A stretch of DNA of 64,000 nucleotides, taken from NCBI RefSeq assembly GCF_020180945.1, contig NZ_JAIPUL010000001.1, forward strand, positions 186,001 to 250,000. The letters are read 5' to 3'. This document shows positions 43,921 through 53,484 of this stretch, piece after piece. The DNA is from Lacticaseibacillus kribbianus (GTDB lineage: Bacteria > Bacillota > Bacilli > Lactobacillales > Lactobacillaceae). The notes beneath the pieces are model-generated. The model worked only from the letters and a program-made list of their open reading frames with translations, did no database searches and was not told where the DNA came from. The translations under genes were made by a program, and so were the position numbers. Numbering within the stretch: position 1 is the stretch's first letter; each line of letters opens with the position of its first letter.

Positions 43921-45381
43921 GGGTCTACACTTTCTGGTGTTGGAGAATTCCAACGCCGAGAGTGTAGACCTTTTTTCAATAACAGCGCAAAATAAAAGGG
44001 CACCATCTAGCACCCGTTCTTCGCTCCAAGCGACCAAACCTAAAACAAAGCGAGGTATTAGTGATGTCCAACCTTGATTCTACGCTCTCTGTCCTGGGAT
44101 TGCCATACGAGAACATTCATGTAACCGCAGTTTACGACGGCTACCGAGGCCGGGGCAAGCGGCGCCTTCAGTACCACGTCATTGCGTGTGATCTCACTTA
44201 CCACCGCGATACTTGTCCTCACTGTGGTGAAGACGCGTTGCGACCTAACGGTCATAAGGCGACACACATCCGCATTCAATCACTCAGTCAACTTCCAACG
44301 CTTCTTGAGCTTTCCAAACAGCGCTGGCTCTGCTCGGCCTGCCATCGTACCTGTTCCGCAGAGACACCGCTTGTGGCCTACAATGACACGATTGCCCACT
44401 CAATCAAGCAAACAGTCCTACAGCTTGCCAGGCAGTCCCTCCCCGAAGCAGTGATTGCCAAAAATACGGGTATCTCTGCAGCGACAGTTCGACGAGAACT
44501 CAAGTCCCATCTCCACCATCGCAGTCGCCCGGAGTTGCCGACCAACCTATGTTTTGACGAGTTTCGATCAACTCAGAATATGATGTCCTTCATCTGTATT
44601 GATGGCGATACCCATCGATTGGTGAAGCTTCTTGGCGACCGTCTGAATAAGACTATCAAGGACTTCTTTCTTGCCAACTACTCCACGGCAGAACGCGCCG
44701 CCGTTCAGACCATCACAATGGACATGAACGCCTCCTACCAAGCTTTTATCCACCAAGTTTTCCCCAATGCCCAGCTCATCATCGATCGCTTCCATATCGT
44801 TCAGTTGCTCGGTCACGCGGTGGACACTGTGCGCGTCGCAACGCTTAAGCAGCTCGACGACAAAACGAGCCGAGTCTACCGTATTCTTAAACATCAGTGG
44901 CGGCTCTTCCACAAGGCCGCACCGGACGCGATACACACCAAATACATGCGTGGGCTGAACGAGCATATCACGGAACAGGGCGCCCTAGATGTGGCGTTCA
45001 CCGCCAACCCTCGGTTGGCCACAGTATGCGAAACCTACCAAGCGCTTCACGATGCCTTGATGGGCCACAATCCGCGGCGGTTGTGGCAGTTACTTGAACA
45101 CTACGAGTCAACCGGAACCGAAATGGACACCGCAATCCGCACGCTCAAATCGAACCAGGCTGGAATTCTGGCGGCAGCGGACAGTTGGCGTTCCAACGGT
45201 CCACTTGAAGGGATTAATCGCAAGATCAAAGCGCTCAAGCGATCGTGCTATGGATTCAGAGACCAAGCTCACTTCTTCGAGCGGATCTACCAGATTATCG
45301 CATAAATAACAAAAGAGCCCCTCCAAAGAGGAACTCCCAGAAAATATCAAATTATTCTTCAACACCAGTTGACGCAGAGCC
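43921..45381 (+). mobile_element. ISL3-family insertion sequence, copy 1
   Basis: A 1461-bp element. Imperfect terminal inverted repeats of about 28 bp share CTGGTGTTGGAGAAT (left) and CTGGTGTTGAAGAAT (right, reversed). The 8-bp target duplication CCTTTGTG stands at 43913-43920 and 45382-45389, which fixes the ends. It holds one transposase gene on the plus strand. Copy 2 at 56300-57760 is the same length in the opposite orientation. Confidence 0.95.
44064..45305 (+). CDS. ISL3-family transposase, copy 1
   Basis: A 413-residue DDE transposase. Two zinc-binding clusters lie near the N-terminus (CPHCGED near 51 and CSACHRTC near 90), followed by a helix-turn-helix (LPEAVIAKNTGISAATVRRE). The catalytic Asp residues are in TITMDMNASY and IIDRFHIVQ, and the Glu is in NGPLEGINRKIK. 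ATG 44064 is preferred over GTG 44061 for spacing to GAGG. The frame is intact, so the element may be active. Confidence 0.95.
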   Translation: MSNLDSTLSVLGLPYENIHVTAVYDGYRGRGKRRLQYHVIACDLTYHRDTCPHCGEDALRPNGHKATHIRIQSLSQLPTLLELSKQRWLCSACHRTCSAETPLVAYNDTIAHSIKQTVLQLARQSLPEAVIAKNTGISAATVRRELKSHLHHRSRPELPTNLCFDEFRSTQNMMSFICIDGDTHRLVKLLGDRLNKTIKDFFLANYSTAERAAVQTITMDMNASYQAFIHQVFPNAQLIIDRFHIVQLLGHAVDTVRVATLKQLDDKTSRVYRILKHQWRLFHKAAPDAIHTKYMRGLNEHITEQGALDVAFTANPRLATVCETYQALHDALMGHNPRRLWQLLEHYESTGTEMDTAIRTLKSNQAGILAAADSWRSNGPLEGINRKIKALKRSCYGFRDQAHFFERIYQIIA

Positions 45382-45454
45382 CCTTTGTGCTGGTTCGAGG
45401 GGCGTGCGACCGACCCAAGTGCGTGCGGTCGCGTCGCTTGTGCTCGCAGCGGGG

Positions 45455-47266
45455 CTAGTCGCCGATCTCGGCGGACAGGGCCTCGATCTGGCGCTCAGTG
45501 CGGTCCAAAAAGGCGATCATGTTGCGCAGCGCGGCATCGGTGGTGATGTCGACGCCGGCGACCTTGGCCTCTTCGACCGGCGTCAGGCTGTCGCCCAACG
45601 CCAAGAAGCGTTGCCAGTCGGCGATGGCGGGCGCGCCTTCGTCCTGCACCCGCAGGTAGGCGCCGGTGGACACGACCATCGAGGCGGAGTAGGTGTAGGA
45701 GTAAAGGCCCATGTAGTAGTGCGACTGGCGCATCCAGGTCAGCTCCGGCGCCCCGTCGTCGAGGTCCACGGCGTCGCCCCAGAACTTACGGAGCACGCCT
45801 TTTTTGATGCGGTTCAAGTCGCTTGCGGTGAAGGACTCGCCGGCGTCGATCAGGCGGTAGACCTCGCGCTGGAAGGCCGCCTCCAGCAGGTGGGTGACGC
45901 AGTTGTGGAAGTAGGTGTCCGACAAAAGCCGGCTGAGGGCGAAGCGGCGCAGGCGCGGATCTTCGGCCTTTTCAACCAGGCTGTGGGTCAACAGCAGCTC
46001 GTGGAACGTCGACGGGCCCTCGACGATGTAGGTCGACGGGTTGGCGGCCAGGATGCTGTGGGCGCGGCTGGCCAGCGTCATCTGCCCGGCGTGGCCGAGC
46101 TCGTGCACCAGCGTGTAGATGGCCGGCAGCGTGTCGCTCCAGCTCATCAGGATGTAAGGGTGCGCGGCGTACGGCGCGCTGGCGAAGGCGCCGGATTCCT
46201 TGCCGACGTTAGGGGCAAAATCGACCCAGCGCTCCGGGAACGCGCGCATGATCAGGTCCTGGTAGGCCTGACCCATCGGTGCGACGGCGTCCTTAATGTA
46301 CCGCGGCGCCTGGTCCAGCGTGACCTTGGGACTGTACGTCGGGTCGAGGTCGATCTGCAGGTCGGTGTAGCCGATGTGGTCCAGCCCCCAGAGCTTTTGG
46401 ATGTGACCGACGTAGCGGCGCATCACCGGGGCGAGCTCAGTCATGATCACGTCGATCTGGCGGTCGAACATCTCGCGAGTGACCTCCTGATCGGCCAGCA
46501 GGTAGTCGACCACGGAGTCGTAGCCGCGCATGGTGGCCAGCGTCTTCTCCTTGGCGACCTGCGTGTAGTAGCCGGCGGCCATGCCGTTTTGGTACTCGGC
46601 TAGGGTCTCGCAGAACTTGCGGTACGCGGCGCGGCGCACCTTGGTGTCCGGGTGCTTTTGGTACTCCTCCTCGTAGCTGACGAACGACAGCGGGTAGTCC
46701 TTGCCGTCGACGGTGAAGGTGCCGAAGTCCGCGTCGCCAAAAAGGCTCTGGCTGCGGATGGTGTCCGGCGCGTTGAGGGCGGGGCCGAGCTGGGCCAGCG
46801 CCTTTTCGGCCGCCGGGGCCAGGGCCTGCTTCTTCTCCAGCTTGACGTGGCGGATGTAGGCCGCCAGGTCCTGGTCGGTGGCGGCCACCGCGTCGAGCAC
46901 GGCGTCGGGCTGCTGCTGAAGCTCGGCGTCAAGGAAGGTCAGCTCGCCGTTCAGGGCGGAATCCAGGGCGTCGAAGCGGTTGAGGCGGGCGGCCGCGGTC
47001 GCGTCGCCGGTGTCGGCGGCGGCCGGCAGGAAGGCGTAGTGCGCGGCGCGGTCCTCGATGGTCAAAATGTTGGCGTAGTCGCTCAAGGCGTCGATGATCA
47101 CCGGCGCGTCGGTGAGGCGGCCCTGGTACATCTTGGTGAAGTCGGCGGTCAGCTGCTTGAGCTTGACCAGGTCGGCCTCATAGGCGGTGTCGTCTGGGTA
47201 AAGCGCGGTGAGGTCCCAGGTCGAAGCGGGATCGACATTGGCGCGGGTCAGCGGTGTGGTTGGCAT
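45455..47266 (-). CDS. pepF: Oligoendopeptidase F
   Basis: A 603-residue M3 metallopeptidase cutting medium-length peptides in the cytoplasm. The zinc motif is LVHELGHAGQM near residue 390, with the third ligand Glu in PSTFHELLLTH. The length fits the family. AAAGGAAGTC lies ahead of ATG 47266. It is the first gene to the right of IS copy 1, transcribed toward it, and its 3' end is 66 bases from the target duplication. Confidence 0.95.
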   Translation of the reverse strand: MPTTPLTRANVDPASTWDLTALYPDDTAYEADLVKLKQLTADFTKMYQGRLTDAPVIIDALSDYANILTIEDRAAHYAFLPAAADTGDATAAARLNRFDALDSALNGELTFLDAELQQQPDAVLDAVAATDQDLAAYIRHVKLEKKQALAPAAEKALAQLGPALNAPDTIRSQSLFGDADFGTFTVDGKDYPLSFVSYEEEYQKHPDTKVRRAAYRKFCETLAEYQNGMAAGYYTQVAKEKTLATMRGYDSVVDYLLADQEVTREMFDRQIDVIMTELAPVMRRYVGHIQKLWGLDHIGYTDLQIDLDPTYSPKVTLDQAPRYIKDAVAPMGQAYQDLIMRAFPERWVDFAPNVGKESGAFASAPYAAHPYILMSWSDTLPAIYTLVHELGHAGQMTLASRAHSILAANPSTYIVEGPSTFHELLLTHSLVEKAEDPRLRRFALSRLLSDTYFHNCVTHLLEAAFQREVYRLIDAGESFTASDLNRIKKGVLRKFWGDAVDLDDGAPELTWMRQSHYYMGLYSYTYSASMVVSTGAYLRVQDEGAPAIADWQRFLALGDSLTPVEEAKVAGVDITTDAALRNMIAFLDRTERQIEALSAEIGD

Positions 47267-47373
47267 GGGGATGACTTCCTTTCGTGGTTGCCCTTATTTT
47301 ACCAGTTTTGGGGGCAAGCGCCGACCACTTCTGATATGATAAGACCAGTCAATATAAAGAAAGTTGTGATTAC

Positions 47374-48381
47374 GTGAAACTCTTAAGCGTCGTGGTGCCA
47401 TGCTACAACTCCGCCGATTACATGGCCCGCTGCATCGACGTCCTGCTGACCGCCGGCCCCGAGCTCGAGGTGCTGATCGTCGACGACGGCTCCCGAGACG
47501 ACACCGGCGCCATCGCCGACCGCTACGCCAGCCAGTACCCGCAGGTCCGCGCGCTGCACGAGGCCAACGGCGGGCACGGCCAGGCGATCAACTACGGCCT
47601 GAGCCAGGCGACCGGGCGCTTTTTCAAGGTGGTCGACTCCGACGACTGGCTGGACCCGGCCGCCCTGGCCACGCTGATGGCGCGCCTGGCCGATCCGGCC
47701 TTTACGGCGGGGCTTGACATGCTGATCTGCAACTACATCTACGACAAGGTCGGCGCCAGCCACAAGAAGGTGATCCAGTTCCGCCACCTGCTGCCGCAAG
47801 ACCGCACGTTCACCTGGGCGGACGTCCGGCTGCCGGTGGGCAAGTACCTGCTGATGCACGCGGTGATCTACCGCACCGACTGCCTCAAGGCGGCGCACCT
47901 GACCCTGCCGGCCCACACCTTCTATGAGGACAACCTCTACGTCTTCTACCCGCTGCCTTACGTCGAAAGTGCGCGGTACCTGGACCTTGACCTTTACCAC
48001 TACTACATCGGCCGCGCCGATCAGTCGGTCAACGAGCAGGTGATGATCGGCCGCATCGACCAGCAGCTCTTCGTCAACCGCGCGATGATCGACTACTACG
48101 CCACGCTGCACCTGCGCGATGATCACCTGGCGCGCTACATGCGCAGCTACGCGACCATCGTGACCGGCATCTCGTCGATCCTGCTGCTGCGGGCCAACAC
48201 GCCGGAGGCCTTGGCCAAAAAGCGGGCGCTGTGGGCCTACATCGCCGACACCGACCCGGCGCTTTACACCCAGATGCGCCACAGCCTGGTCGGCCGGGTG
48301 ATGAACCTGCCGGGCCACTCCGGGCGCGCCCTGACCGTCGCCGCCTACCGCGCGGCGCGGCACGTCTACCAGTTCAACTAG
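47374..48381 (+). CDS. Family 2 glycosyltransferase
   Basis: A 335-residue inverting glycosyltransferase of the GT-A fold. Motifs: SVVVPCYNSADYMARCID at the N-terminus, VLIVDDGSRDDTG with the nucleotide-binding Asp, and KVVDSDDWLDP with the metal-binding DSD near residue 90. No membrane helix is evident. The GTG start at 47374 has only a weak ribosome site. It stands alone and the acceptor is unknown. Confidence 0.88.
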   Translation: MKLLSVVVPCYNSADYMARCIDVLLTAGPELEVLIVDDGSRDDTGAIADRYASQYPQVRALHEANGGHGQAINYGLSQATGRFFKVVDSDDWLDPAALATLMARLADPAFTAGLDMLICNYIYDKVGASHKKVIQFRHLLPQDRTFTWADVRLPVGKYLLMHAVIYRTDCLKAAHLTLPAHTFYEDNLYVFYPLPYVESARYLDLDLYHYYIGRADQSVNEQVMIGRIDQQLFVNRAMIDYYATLHLRDDHLARYMRSYATIVTGISSILLLRANTPEALAKKRALWAYIADTDPALYTQMRHSLVGRVMNLPGHSGRALTVAAYRAARHVYQFN

Positions 48382-48387
48382 CACCCA

Positions 48388-48415
48388 AAAAGGCGAGGCC
48401 GCGGCCTCGCCTTTT
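48388..48415. terminator. Bidirectional terminator
   Basis: A 28-base perfect palindrome (AAAAGGCGAGGCC and its complement) between the facing glycosyltransferase and esterase genes. Confidence 0.88.
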
Positions 48416-48434
48416 GTGTGCCCTGAAGGCTTCC

Positions 48435-49211
48435 TCACATGGTCGCGTCGAGAAACGCGAGCACGTCTTCTTGCACCTGCGGCAGGTAACCCTTGCCGTG
48501 CGCCGCACCCGCCAGCGCCCGCACGGTGAACGGCACGTCCGCCGCGCTGGCCGCGGCCGCCATCTGCAGCACGCCGCTCATCGGCACGAACTCCTGCAGC
48601 GAGTTAGCCAGAAACAGCGGCCCGGTGGCGTGGGTCACCCGCGGCGCCGGCGTGGCGGCCGAGTACTGGTCCTGCGTCGGCAGGTAGTTTTGGATGAACC
48701 ACTTGTAAAACCCGGGGTCCGCGCCGTCTTGGTCGATGGTGGCGGAGGCGCGGGCGGCACCGGGGTCGCGTGGCGTCGGCACGATGTCTTGGTGCGTGGC
48801 GAGCCACGGCGCGATGTCCAGGATGCCGGATAGGGACACCGCCGGCATGCCGAAGCGAATCGCCAGCTCCACGGCCATGTTGCCGCCGGCGCTGGCGCCG
48901 ACCGCCGCCATGTGGTCGCTTGGGAAGGGCAGGTCGTGGCGCTTGCACCAGCCCATCAGAGTCGCCATGTCGTCCAGCGGGGCGGGGAAGGGGGCGACGC
49001 TGGACAGCCGGTAGTTGGGCACCATCACGAAGTAGCCGGCCCCGGCCAGCGCCTCGGCCCAGTCGGCCTCCTTGCGCTTGTCGCCCTGGAACCAGCCGCC
49101 GCCGTGGATCAGAATGATGCCACCGCGGGCCGGAACCGCCGGCTGGTACAAGTCGGTGGTCAGCCTGAGCCCCTCGGCGTAAAACACATCCGTTGCAATC
49201 AATTGAGACAT
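48435..49211 (-). CDS. Alpha/beta hydrolase, HSL-type esterase
   Basis: A 258-residue esterase. The oxyanion-hole motif is ILIHGGGWFQGDK near residue 35, the nucleophile Ser is in VGASAGGNMA near residue 102, and the catalytic His is probably in GAAHGKGYLP near the end. GGAGGTG precedes ATG 49211. No signal peptide. Substrate unknown; probably short-chain esters. Confidence 0.87.
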   Translation of the reverse strand: MSQLIATDVFYAEGLRLTTDLYQPAVPARGGIILIHGGGWFQGDKRKEADWAEALAGAGYFVMVPNYRLSSVAPFPAPLDDMATLMGWCKRHDLPFPSDHMAAVGASAGGNMAVELAIRFGMPAVSLSGILDIAPWLATHQDIVPTPRDPGAARASATIDQDGADPGFYKWFIQNYLPTQDQYSAATPAPRVTHATGPLFLANSLQEFVPMSGVLQMAAAASAADVPFTVRALAGAAHGKGYLPQVQEDVLAFLDATM

Positions 49212-49446
49212 CCCGCACCTCCGCGTCCTGTTTCCTTCACTGTACGCGCGGGCACCCGGCGAGGCAATTAATCTGCTCACGGCCGGCCGCACCAAAAGTT
49301 TTTTTGGTCCGCCAGTTCGTGATGAGTTGCACAGTTTTCTCGGCGGCGGGGACACCGCGGCCCGCGCCCCGATGAAGCCGGTTACGCTCACTGGGTCACA
49401 TCGTGAGACAGTGACGGAACCCCGGTGTAACAGCCACTAGAAATAT
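49212..49446. other. Upstream region of the esterase gene and adhE
   Basis: About 230 bases without a gene. A short G+C-rich stretch (49335-49375) and AT-rich DNA near adhE are all that is seen. Confidence 0.5.
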
Positions 49447-49515
49447 TCGTGAAAAAATTCACCGAAACTTGTTTACAAATTCACAAAAGCTTGCTATATT
49501 ATTGTTTGTGAAATG
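49447..49515 (+). promoter_or_regulatory. adhE promoter with Rex-type boxes
   Basis: TTTACA (49472-49477), a 17-base spacer and TATATT (49495-49500) form the promoter. GTGAA-AAAA-TTCAC (49449-49462) is a clean Rex-type dyad upstream of it. AATTCACAA (49478-49486) in the spacer and TTTGTGAAATGGTTAAC just downstream of -10 resemble further, weaker half-matched boxes. This fits NADH/NAD control of adhE by Rex. Confidence 0.7.
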
Positions 49516-49554
49516 GTTAACGAAAACTTGCAAACAAATTGTGGAGGGATCCAG

Positions 49555-52170
49555 ATGCTGAAAGAGACACCTAAAACTGAAGCGCCCGTCGATGTTGACA
49601 AGATGATCGACGAACTCGTTGCCAACGCCCATGAAGCGCTGAAGGTCTTGAAGACCTTCGACCAGGCCAAGATTGACCACATCGTGCACCGCATGGCGAT
49701 TGCCGGCCTTGACCACCACATGGAGCTCGCGAAGCTCGCGGTTGAAGAAACCGGCCGCGGCGTTTACGAAGACAAGGCGATCAAGAACATGTTCGCCACC
49801 GAAGAGATTTGGCACGCCATCAAGAACAACAAGACCGTCGGCGTCATCGCCGAAGACAAGCAGCGCGGCCTGGTTTCCATCGCGGAACCGATCGGGGTCA
49901 TCGCCGGCGTAACGCCTGTGACCAACCCGACCTCGACCACGATGTTCAAGTCCGAAATCGCGATCAAGACCCGCAACCCGATCATCTTCTCCTTCCACCC
50001 AGGTGCGCAGAACTCCTCCGCGAAGGCCCTTGAAGTGATCCGCGAAGAGGCCGAAAAGGCTGGGCTGCCAAAGGGTGCCCTTCAGTACATTCCGGTGCCA
50101 AGCATCGAAGCCTGCCAGAAGCTGATGAACCACCCTGGCATCGCCACGGTTCTGGCCACCGGCGGCCCTGGCATGGTGAAGGCTGCGTACTCCACCGGTA
50201 AGCCAGCGCTGGGCGTTGGGGCCGGCAACGTGCCTGCCTACATCGAGGCTTCCGCCAACATCAAGCAGGCCGTCAACGACGTCATCCTGTCCAAGAGCTT
50301 CGATAACGGCATGGTCTGCGCATCCGAGCAGGCGGTCATCGTCGATGCCGCCATCTACGACGAAGTGAAGGCCGAATTCATCGCCCAGGGCGCCGCTTTT
50401 GCCAAGCAAAAGGACATCCCGGCCCTGAGCAAGACCGTCATCAACCTCGAAAAGGGCTCCGTCAACCCACCGATCGTCGGCCAGAGTGCCCACACGATTG
50501 CGGACTGGGCCGGCATCGAGATCCCAGAAGACGCCCCAATCCTGATTGCCGAACTCAAGGGCGTTGGCCCGAAGTTCCCGCTGTCTCGTGAAAAGCTCAG
50601 CCCGGTTCTGGCCATGATCAAGGCCGAAGACCACGCCGATGGGTTTGCCAAGGCTGAAGGGATGCTTGACAACGGTGGGCTCGGCCACACCGCCGTGATT
50701 CACACCGCCGACGAAGACCTGGCGCTTGAGTACGCCGATCGCATGAACGCCTGCCGTGTGCTGGTCAACTCGCCTTCCACCATGGGCGGTATCGGCGACC
50801 TGTACAACGAGATGATTCCTTCGCTGACCCTGGGCTGCGGCTCTTACGGCGGCAACTCCATCTCCCACAACGTCGGCACCATCGACCTTTTGAACGTGAA
50901 GACCCTCACCAAGCGCCGCAACAACATGCAGTGGGTGAAGCTCCCCCCCAAGATTTACTTCGAGCGTAACTCGGTCCGTTACCTCGAAAAGATGGACGGC
51001 CTGGACCGCGTTCTGATCGTCGGCGACCGCGGCATGGAAAAGCTCGGCTACGTCAAGATCGTTGAAGACGTGCTGAACCAGCGCACCAACGACGTTCAGA
51101 TCCAGACCTTCGTCGATGTTGAGCCGGATCCTTCCTCCAACACCGTTTACAAAGGCACGGAAATTGCCAAGTCCTTCAAGCCCGACGCAATTGTTGCGAT
51201 CGGCGGCGGCTCCGTCATGGATGCGGCCAAGGGCATCTGGCTGTTCTACGATGGCGACGGCGACTTCTTCGGCGCCAAGCAGAAGTTCCTGGACATCCGC
51301 AAGCGTACCTACAAGTTCCCGAAGCCGACCAAGTCCAAGCTGGTCTGCATCCCGACCACGTCCGGTACCGGCTCCGAAGTGACGCCTTTCGCGGTCATCA
51401 CGGACTCCGAAACGGGCATCAAGTACCCGCTGGCCGACTACGCGCTGACCCCGGACGTTGCCCTGGTTGACAGCCAGTTCATCGAAACCGTGCCGCCGAA
51501 GGTTGTGGCCGACACCGGGCTGGATGTGCTCTGCCACGCCACCGAAAGCTACGTCTCCACGATGGCCACGGACTACACCAAGGGCCTGTCGCTGCAAGCC
51601 ATCAAGTCCGTTTTCGCCAACCTTGAAAACAGCTACAACGGTGACCTCGACGCCAAGGCCAAGATGCACGACGCCTCCACGATCGCCGGGATGGCCTTTG
51701 CCAACGCCTTGCTGGGCATCAACCACAGTATCGCCCACAAGCTTGGCCAGACCTTCCACCTGCCTCACGGGCGTTGCATCGCCATCACGATGCCGCACGT
51801 CATCCGCTACAACGCCAAGACCCCGAAGAAGCGGGCCATCTGGGCGAAGTACAACTACTTCCAGGCCGCTGAAGACTACGCCGACATCGCGCGTGCTCTG
51901 GGTCTGAAGGGGAACACCACCGAAGAGCTGGTTGAGGCCTACGTTCAGGCCATCATCGACCTGTCCCACCGCGTCGGCGTCAAGCTGAGCCTGAAGGACC
52001 AGGGCATCTCCAAGGAAGACGTCTTGGCAAGCGTTGATCGCCTCGCCGAGCTGGCTTACGAGGATAACTGCACGGTCACCAACCCGGTTGAGCCTTTGAT
52101 CGCAGACATGAAGCAGATCGTGCTTGATGAATACGAAGGCACCGACTCCGATCCATCCGTTCGCATCTAA
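49555..52170 (+). CDS. adhE: Bifunctional acetaldehyde-CoA/alcohol dehydrogenase
   Basis: An 871-residue two-domain enzyme reducing acetyl-CoA to ethanol and regenerating NAD. The N-terminal aldehyde dehydrogenase half has its catalytic Cys in [11 protein letters not shown] near residue 248. The C-terminal iron alcohol dehydrogenase half starts near residue 455, with the nucleotide loop [13 protein letters not shown] and iron ligands in HATESYVS and [21 protein letters not shown] precedes ATG 49555 by seven bases. Length is normal. Rex boxes upstream suggest induction when NADH is high. Confidence 0.96.
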   Translation: MLKETPKTEAPVDVDKMIDELVANAHEALKVLKTFDQAKIDHIVHRMAIAGLDHHMELAKLAVEETGRGVYEDKAIKNMFATEEIWHAIKNNKTVGVIAEDKQRGLVSIAEPIGVIAGVTPVTNPTSTTMFKSEIAIKTRNPIIFSFHPGAQNSSAKALEVIREEAEKAGLPKGALQYIPVPSIEACQKLMNHPGIATVLATGGPGMVKAAYSTGKPALGVGAGNVPAYIEASANIKQAVNDVILSKSFDNGMVCASEQAVIVDAAIYDEVKAEFIAQGAAFAKQKDIPALSKTVINLEKGSVNPPIVGQSAHTIADWAGIEIPEDAPILIAELKGVGPKFPLSREKLSPVLAMIKAEDHADGFAKAEGMLDNGGLGHTAVIHTADEDLALEYADRMNACRVLVNSPSTMGGIGDLYNEMIPSLTLGCGSYGGNSISHNVGTIDLLNVKTLTKRRNNMQWVKLPPKIYFERNSVRYLEKMDGLDRVLIVGDRGMEKLGYVKIVEDVLNQRTNDVQIQTFVDVEPDPSSNTVYKGTEIAKSFKPDAIVAIGGGSVMDAAKGIWLFYDGDGDFFGAKQKFLDIRKRTYKFPKPTKSKLVCIPTTSGTGSEVTPFAVITDSETGIKYPLADYALTPDVALVDSQFIETVPPKVVADTGLDVLCHATESYVSTMATDYTKGLSLQAIKSVFANLENSYNGDLDAKAKMHDASTIAGMAFANALLGINHSIAHKLGQTFHLPHGRCIAITMPHVIRYNAKTPKKRAIWAKYNYFQAAEDYADIARALGLKGNTTEELVEAYVQAIIDLSHRVGVKLSLKDQGISKEDVLASVDRLAELAYEDNCTVTNPVEPLIADMKQIVLDEYEGTDSDPSVRI

Positions 52171-52191
52171 GTTTCACCAACCTTTCACATG

Positions 52192-52220
52192 CCCCGGCCG
52201 CCACTGGCGACCGGGGTTTT
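52192..52220 (+). terminator. Intrinsic terminator of adhE
   Basis: CCCCGG (52192-52197) and CCGGGG (52211-52216) with an inner stem, followed by TTTT. The hairpin repeat starts 7 bases later. Confidence 0.8.
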
Positions 52221-52226
52221 GTGTTC

Positions 52227-52349
52227 CCAGAGCGGAGCAGGGCGCACTTAGCCGGTCGGGTAGCGTAAGCCTGGCGATCGGGCCGCACTTTGGCCCGAGT
52301 GCCGGGCTTAGCTAGACGAACCGGCGTTGCCCTGCGTAGCTCGACGAAA
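52227..52349 (+). repeat. Intergenic hairpin repeat, unit 3
   Basis: A 123-base copy of the family near 33210, starting CCAGAGCGGAGCAGGGCGCA and keeping the tip GGGCCGCACTTTGGCCC and the closing GCGTTGCCCTGCG. It differs from units 1 and 2 at about a dozen positions, several of them compensating inside stems. Confidence 0.82.
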
Positions 52350-52470
52350 CCAGAGCGGCCCAAGGCGCTCTTAGCCGGTCGGGTAGCCTAGCGCGGATGC
52401 GTGGCCGGGCTTTGGCCCGAGCGCGAAGCTTTGCGGATTGTGCAGCGACAGATGGAGCAGGCCAAAATCT
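52350..52470 (+). repeat. Intergenic hairpin repeat, unit 4 (diverged)
   Basis: Second tandem copy, starting CCAGAGCGGCCCAAGGCGCT. The first half and the tip (GGCCGGGCTTTGGCCC) can be followed, the last third hardly at all. The remainder up to 52590 shows no gene; an extended -10 (TGGTAGAAT) near 52590 probably serves zapA. Confidence 0.6.
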
Positions 52471-52627
52471 AAATCGACTGAGCGCACTCCGGCGTCGCGA
52501 GCCAGCGGCGTCGCGTGCGGTCGATGTCCGGGTTGGGGTGGCCATCGGCGTCGCAATCGCCCGGCCGGTAGCGCGTGAATTGCATTCATGGTAGAATAAA
52601 TCAGTATATGAAAAGGAGCGGTGTCGG

Positions 52628-52867
52628 TTGCAAGAACAAAAAAGGCGGTTCAAGGCCGTAATCAATGGCAAGTCCTACACGATCGTCGGGCCCGGCAGCG
52701 CGGCGCACTTTGAGGCGGTAACTGCGATGCTCAACGAGCGGCTCGCGCAGATCAAGGGCCTCGCGCCGAGTCTCAGTTCAGAGGATGCTGCCATTCTGTT
52801 GGCCTTCAACGCGTTGTCCGACGCGGTCAAGATCCAAGCGCAGGCGCAGCGGGACACGCAGGAGTAA
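52628..52867 (+). CDS. zapA: Cell division protein ZapA
   Basis: A 79-residue FtsZ-ring stabiliser. The N-terminal strand KRRFKAVINGKSYTIVG and the helix with LNERLAQIK and ILLAFNALSDAVK match the short ZapA family. The start is TTG 52628 with AAAAGGAG nine bases ahead. cvpA starts two bases behind its stop, the standard zapA-cvpA-mutS2 order of Firmicutes. Confidence 0.88.
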   Translation: MQEQKRRFKAVINGKSYTIVGPGSAAHFEAVTAMLNERLAQIKGLAPSLSSEDAAILLAFNALSDAVKIQAQAQRDTQE

Positions 52868-52869
52868 TT

Positions 52870-53409
52870 ATGCTGAGTTTTGTGATCATCTTGGCTTTGG
52901 CCTATTTCTTTTACGCCGGCGCACGGCGCGGGCTGATGCTTCAGCTGGTGCACGTGGCAGGCTACGTCCTGTCCTTCATGCTGGCGACCGCGCTGTACAA
53001 GGGGCTGGCCAATCAGATCTCGCTTCTGGTGCCGTACCCGTCGGCCACCGAGCAGAGCCGTTTCGTGTTCTTTGATAACCAAGTCGGTCTGACGCTGGAC
53101 GCCGCGTTTTACCGCGGCGTCGCGTTCGTGACGGTGCTGGCACTGGGCTGGCTGGTCACGCGCTTCGTTGCGCTTTGGCTGCACGACCTGAAGTACCGGC
53201 CGCTGGACTCGCACGTCAATTGGCTGCTCGGCGGTTTTCTCAACGTCGCGATGGGCTACCTGTTCATCTTCCTGCTGCTGTACCTGGTGGCGCTGATCCC
53301 AATCGGCGGCCTGCAGGACATGCTGGCCAACTCGCTGGTCGGCCGCGCGATGGTGCGCTACTCGCCGGTCCTGACGAAGCTGTTCACCACGCTTTGGGTG
53401 GCGGGCTAA
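52870..53409 (+). CDS. cvpA: CvpA family membrane protein
   Basis: A 179-residue protein with four hydrophobic segments, at about residues 2-13, 25-45, 78-98 and 118-145. The charged ARRGLMLQLVHVAGY after the first helix is typical of CvpA/colicin V production proteins. Function in lactobacilli is not settled. It follows zapA with 2 bases between. Confidence 0.88.
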   Translation: MLSFVIILALAYFFYAGARRGLMLQLVHVAGYVLSFMLATALYKGLANQISLLVPYPSATEQSRFVFFDNQVGLTLDAAFYRGVAFVTVLALGWLVTRFVALWLHDLKYRPLDSHVNWLLGGFLNVAMGYLFIFLLLYLVALIPIGGLQDMLANSLVGRAMVRYSPVLTKLFTTLWVAG

Positions 53410-53424
53410 ACAGAATGTGCGACC

Positions 53425-53450
53425 AAGGCGAGGCGCAGGCCTCGCCTTTT
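53425..53450 (+). terminator. Intrinsic terminator between cvpA and mutS2
   Basis: AAGGCGAGG (53425-53433) pairs with CCTCGCCTT (53440-53448), followed by TT. It separates zapA-cvpA from mutS2. Confidence 0.8.
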
Positions 53451-53484
53451 GCCTGCCCGGCGACTCTAAGTGAAAGGAAAAACT

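Noticed and set aside
49459-51969. 836-codon frame antisense to adhE
   Set aside because: A shadow of adhE on the other strand; no ribosome site and composition unlike a protein.
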